64,000 nucleotides of DNA from Lachnospiraceae bacterium. GTDB taxonomy: Bacteria; Bacillota; Clostridia; Lachnospirales; Lachnospiraceae. A program made the position numbers and the translations under genes. The stretch covers positions 28,434 through 92,433 of the forward strand of contig JAJQBK010000007.1 in assembly GCA_021203305.1 (NCBI GenBank), given 5' to 3'. A model generated the notes under the pieces. It did no database searches, was not told where the DNA came from, and saw only the letters and a program-made list of their open reading frames with translations. Positions 61,796-64,000 of the stretch are shown in pieces (within the stretch, counting starts at the first letter, position 1; every line of letters begins with the position of its first letter).

Positions 61796-62971
61796 GTGAA
61801 CGTAGCTTTTATTCCGGTGAGAGGTGGGAGCAAATCAATACCTTTGAAAAATATTAAACCTATCTGCGGTAAGCCACTAGTTTACTGGACTGTTAAAGCG
61901 GCATGCCAGTGTAAATATATAGATGTCGTATATATCGCAACAGACAGCGATAAGATTAAGGAAACTGTGGGAACATTCAAGTGTGGTGATGACGCAGGCA
62001 TCTTCTCCAAGGCACAGGTCATCGGAAGAAGTGCGGAGTCGGCATCTGACACAGCTTCCACTGAATTTGCTATGCTTGAGTTCGCAGCAAATTATGAGTT
62101 TGACAATATCGTACTTGTCCAGGCTACTTCCCCTATGCTGACTGCCGCCGATCTCGATGGCGGATTTGAATTGTTTAACACCGAGGGGACGGATTCTGTC
62201 CTTTCCGTTGTTCGTCAGTATAGATTCCTTTGGAACAAGGATGAGAAGGGAAATGTAAGTCCGAGTAATTATGATGTGTTCCGTCGCCCTCGCCGTCAGG
62301 AGTTTGACGGCTACTTGATGGAGAACGGTGCATTTTATATTTCCTCTAAGGCTGACCTGATTAAATACCATAACCGCGTTTCCGGCAATATTAGAGCCTA
62401 TGAGATGCGTGAGGACAGCGCATTTGAGATTGACGAACCAAGCGATTGGATTATTATTGAAGCATTGATGAAAAAGAATGGCTTTGTTGAAGGAAAAAAG
62501 CCGTTCTCTGAAATAAAAATGTTTTTAACAGATTGCGATGGGTGCCTGACTGACGGCGGAATGTATTATTCCGAGCAAGGAGATGAATTAAAGAAATTCA
62601 ATACCAGAGACGGAATGGGATTTGCTTTACTGCGTGCCAAAGGCATCATAACGGGCATTATTACATCGGAATCTGTTGATCTTAATAGAAGACGGGCAGA
62701 GAAACTTAAGCTGGATGTTCTGGAAGATGGTTGCAAGGACAAGCTGGCTGCAGTGAAGAAACTGTGTGAGAAATATGGTATTGAATTAAAGAATGTCGCT
62801 TATATCGGTGATGACGTAAACGACATGGAAACGATTAAAGCGTCAGGCTTAGGATGCGCCCCTGCTGATGCGGTGCCACGGGTGAAAGCGGTCGCAGACT
62901 TTGTGACAAAAGCTAAGGGGGGAGAAGGTGTTATTAGAGAAGTGGTGGATAGCATATTGGCTCAGTTTTAG
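61796..62971 (+). CDS. NeuA-type CMP-sugar synthetase fused to a KdsC-like phosphatase
   Basis: Residues 1-225 form an acylneuraminate cytidylyltransferase: FIPVRGGSKSIPLKNIKPIC, LVYWTVKAA, LVQATSPMLTAADLDGGFEL and the late IDEPSDW. Residues about 235-391 form a HAD phosphatase of the KdsC type: KMFLTDCDGCLTDGGMYYSE, DGMGFALLRAKG and YIGDDVNDMETIKASG. The fusion would remove the 9-phosphate and then activate the sugar with CTP, as the CMAS enzymes of animals and the KDN genes of Bacteroides do in parts. The GTG start at 61796 follows GGGAGG. A NeuC-type epimerase is not seen in the window. Confidence 0.88.
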   Translation: MNVAFIPVRGGSKSIPLKNIKPICGKPLVYWTVKAACQCKYIDVVYIATDSDKIKETVGTFKCGDDAGIFSKAQVIGRSAESASDTASTEFAMLEFAANYEFDNIVLVQATSPMLTAADLDGGFELFNTEGTDSVLSVVRQYRFLWNKDEKGNVSPSNYDVFRRPRRQEFDGYLMENGAFYISSKADLIKYHNRVSGNIRAYEMREDSAFEIDEPSDWIIIEALMKKNGFVEGKKPFSEIKMFLTDCDGCLTDGGMYYSEQGDELKKFNTRDGMGFALLRAKGIITGIITSESVDLNRRRAEKLKLDVLEDGCKDKLAAVKKLCEKYGIELKNVAYIGDDVNDMETIKASGLGCAPADAVPRVKAVADFVTKAKGGEGVIREVVDSILAQF

Positions 62972-62997
62972 CTACTTGTGTAGTTTGGTTTGAGATA

Positions 62998-64000
62998 ATG
63001 AAAACAGTAATTAATTATCTGGGTGATAGGATAGGAAACGGTGGAGTAGAGGCTCTAATTGCTAATTTATCAACCGCAATAGATAAAGAAAAAATAGATT
63101 TTAAAGTTGTTGCAAATTATAAGAGCAATAATATATATAATTCTTTTTTTGATGAAAATGATATATGCGTTATCTATTTAAATGAGGATTATAGAGGATT
63201 TACCGATAAGATAAAGAAAGCATATAGCTTTTTTAAGAATCATCAAGATGCAATTTTGTGGATTCATGCAAGTTCCGCTGGAATGTATCAATATGTGTTT
63301 TTGGCTCATGTTGCTGGAGTAAAGAAAATTGTTTATCATATTCATGCAATAGCTGAAGCTAGAAATACAGGGTGGAGACGTTATAAAAACAATATAATGG
63401 GCAAAATATGTTGGAAAATTCCTGCTTTGAACGTTGCATGTTCTAAATATGCTGGCGAAAAAGCATTTTGTGGTCATGCCTTTAAAGTTATCCATAATGG
63501 AATAGATATAAAAAGATTTGAGTTTAATTGTCAGGCTAGAGATGAAATTAGAAGCAAGTATGAAATCGGCAATTATTTTTTGATTGGTCAGATTGGAAGA
63601 TTGTCATACGAAAAGAATCAGTCTTATACTGTTGACCTTTTAAGAGAATGTGTAAACAGGAAATTTCCAGTCAAAGCAATGTTTGTTGGCGATGGAAACG
63701 ATTTGGACCAATTAAAAAAGAAAGTGTCTGAAAATGGATTGGATAAATTTGTTGTATTTGTTGGCGCTACTGATAATATTGAAAAGTTCTATCAGGCTTT
63801 TGATATGTTTATATTCCCTTCCCTTCATGAGGGGTTAGGGATCGTTGCGCTTGAAGCACAGGCGTCAGGACTGCCTGTTCTTTGCTCTGAAAATATATTA
63901 GAGGATGTTTTTGTGTCTGATAATATATGGAAATGTGAGTTGGAAGACGTTGATTCATGGATTAACCAGGTTGATATGTTCACAAAACAAGCATCTTCGG
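62998..64000 (+). CDS. Glycosyltransferase family 4, 3' end outside the window
   Basis: Open from ATG 62998 to the end of the window (334 codons). The start MKTVINYLGDRIGNGGVEAL is typical of EpsF-like GT4 transferases. The C-terminal half has LIGQIGRLSYEKNQSYTVDL, MFVGDGNDLDQLK, and PSLHEGLGIVALEAQASGLP. The composition is very AT-rich. The ribosome site before ATG 62998 is weak (TTTGAGATA). It continues the polysaccharide locus. Confidence 0.9.
   Translation, partial: MKTVINYLGDRIGNGGVEALIANLSTAIDKEKIDFKVVANYKSNNIYNSFFDENDICVIYLNEDYRGFTDKIKKAYSFFKNHQDAILWIHASSAGMYQYVFLAHVAGVKKIVYHIHAIAEARNTGWRRYKNNIMGKICWKIPALNVACSKYAGEKAFCGHAFKVIHNGIDIKRFEFNCQARDEIRSKYEIGNYFLIGQIGRLSYEKNQSYTVDLLRECVNRKFPVKAMFVGDGNDLDQLKKKVSENGLDKFVVFVGATDNIEKFYQAFDMFIFPSLHEGLGIVALEAQASGLPVLCSENILEDVFVSDNIWKCELEDVDSWINQVDMFTKQASS

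Noticed and set aside
1..64000. CRISPR arrays, tRNA, rRNA and transposase genes
   Set aside because: Looked for; no regularly spaced direct repeats with spacers, no cloverleaf-type gene and no transposase or integrase sequence were recognised by eye.

Overview
The window reads as chromosome of a spore-forming member of the Clostridia, most likely a Lachnospiraceae-type gut anaerobe. The evidence is a Firmicutes gene order (acpP-rnc-smc-ftsY, ylxM-ffh-rpsP-khpA-rimM-trmD, rnhB-rbgA), a cotJABC spore-coat operon, glgA, pta-ackA acetate fermentation genes, strong AGGAGG-type ribosome sites, and a sortase/pilus locus with signals typical of gut Clostridia. No tRNA, rRNA, CRISPR array or transposase was found.

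Layout. 0.1-3.2 kb: glgA and a MurJ/SpoVB-like flippase. 3.3-3.7 kb: an unlisted 27-aa membrane peptide with a convergent antisense transcript, matching a type I toxin-antitoxin pair. 3.8-9 kb: a Spo0A-C-like protein, rqcH, a DegV protein and small proteins, with several families of short palindromic repeats. 9-10.5 kb: infC-rpmI-rplT with a long leader and an AUU-started IF3. 10.6-26.3 kb: peptidase, rRNA methylase, plsX-acpP-rnc-smc-ftsY, threonine deaminase, YitT and GntR proteins, ylxM-ffh-rpsP-khpA. 26.4-32.9 kb: rimM, trmD fused to a GNAT-like domain, pncB, a Gly/Arg-rich protein, a frameshifted membrane protein, then rplS. 33.3-37.8 kb: two signal peptidases I, rnhB, rbgA, yraN, cotJABC. 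37.9-39.2 kb: a lone DUF4143 ATPase. 39.5-47.8 kb: a surface-pilus island (tandem ribbon-helix-helix regulator, 1110-aa beta-helix adhesin with a Glu/Thr stalk, pilin, class C sortase, small pilin, second sortase). 47.8-51.6 kb: tmcAL (minus strand), pta, ackA. 51.8-64 kb: a surface polysaccharide locus that becomes visibly AT-richer after about 55.3 kb and runs off the window end.

The most interesting part is the polysaccharide locus. A PMI type II-like cupin fused to CBS domains, a short NeuB-like synthase without a SAF domain, and a NeuA cytidylyltransferase fused to a KdsC-like phosphatase lie next to each other beside a sialyltransferase-like protein. Together they fit a Fru-6-P to Man-6-P to KDN-9-P to KDN to CMP-KDN route; this is inference. 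An acyltransferase in the same locus is interrupted exactly at a run of nine G (eight would restore the frame), and a second run of nine G lies upstream of the first glycosyltransferase, suggesting phase-variable decoration and perhaps phase-variable expression.

A second thread is a dispersed intergenic repeat of about 80 bp (four loci, one a nested inverted pair inside a roughly 310-bp long-inverted-repeat element). One copy supplies the last codons and stop of the adhesin gene. Starts given here were chosen from ribosome sites and promoters and often lie downstream of the longest possible start.
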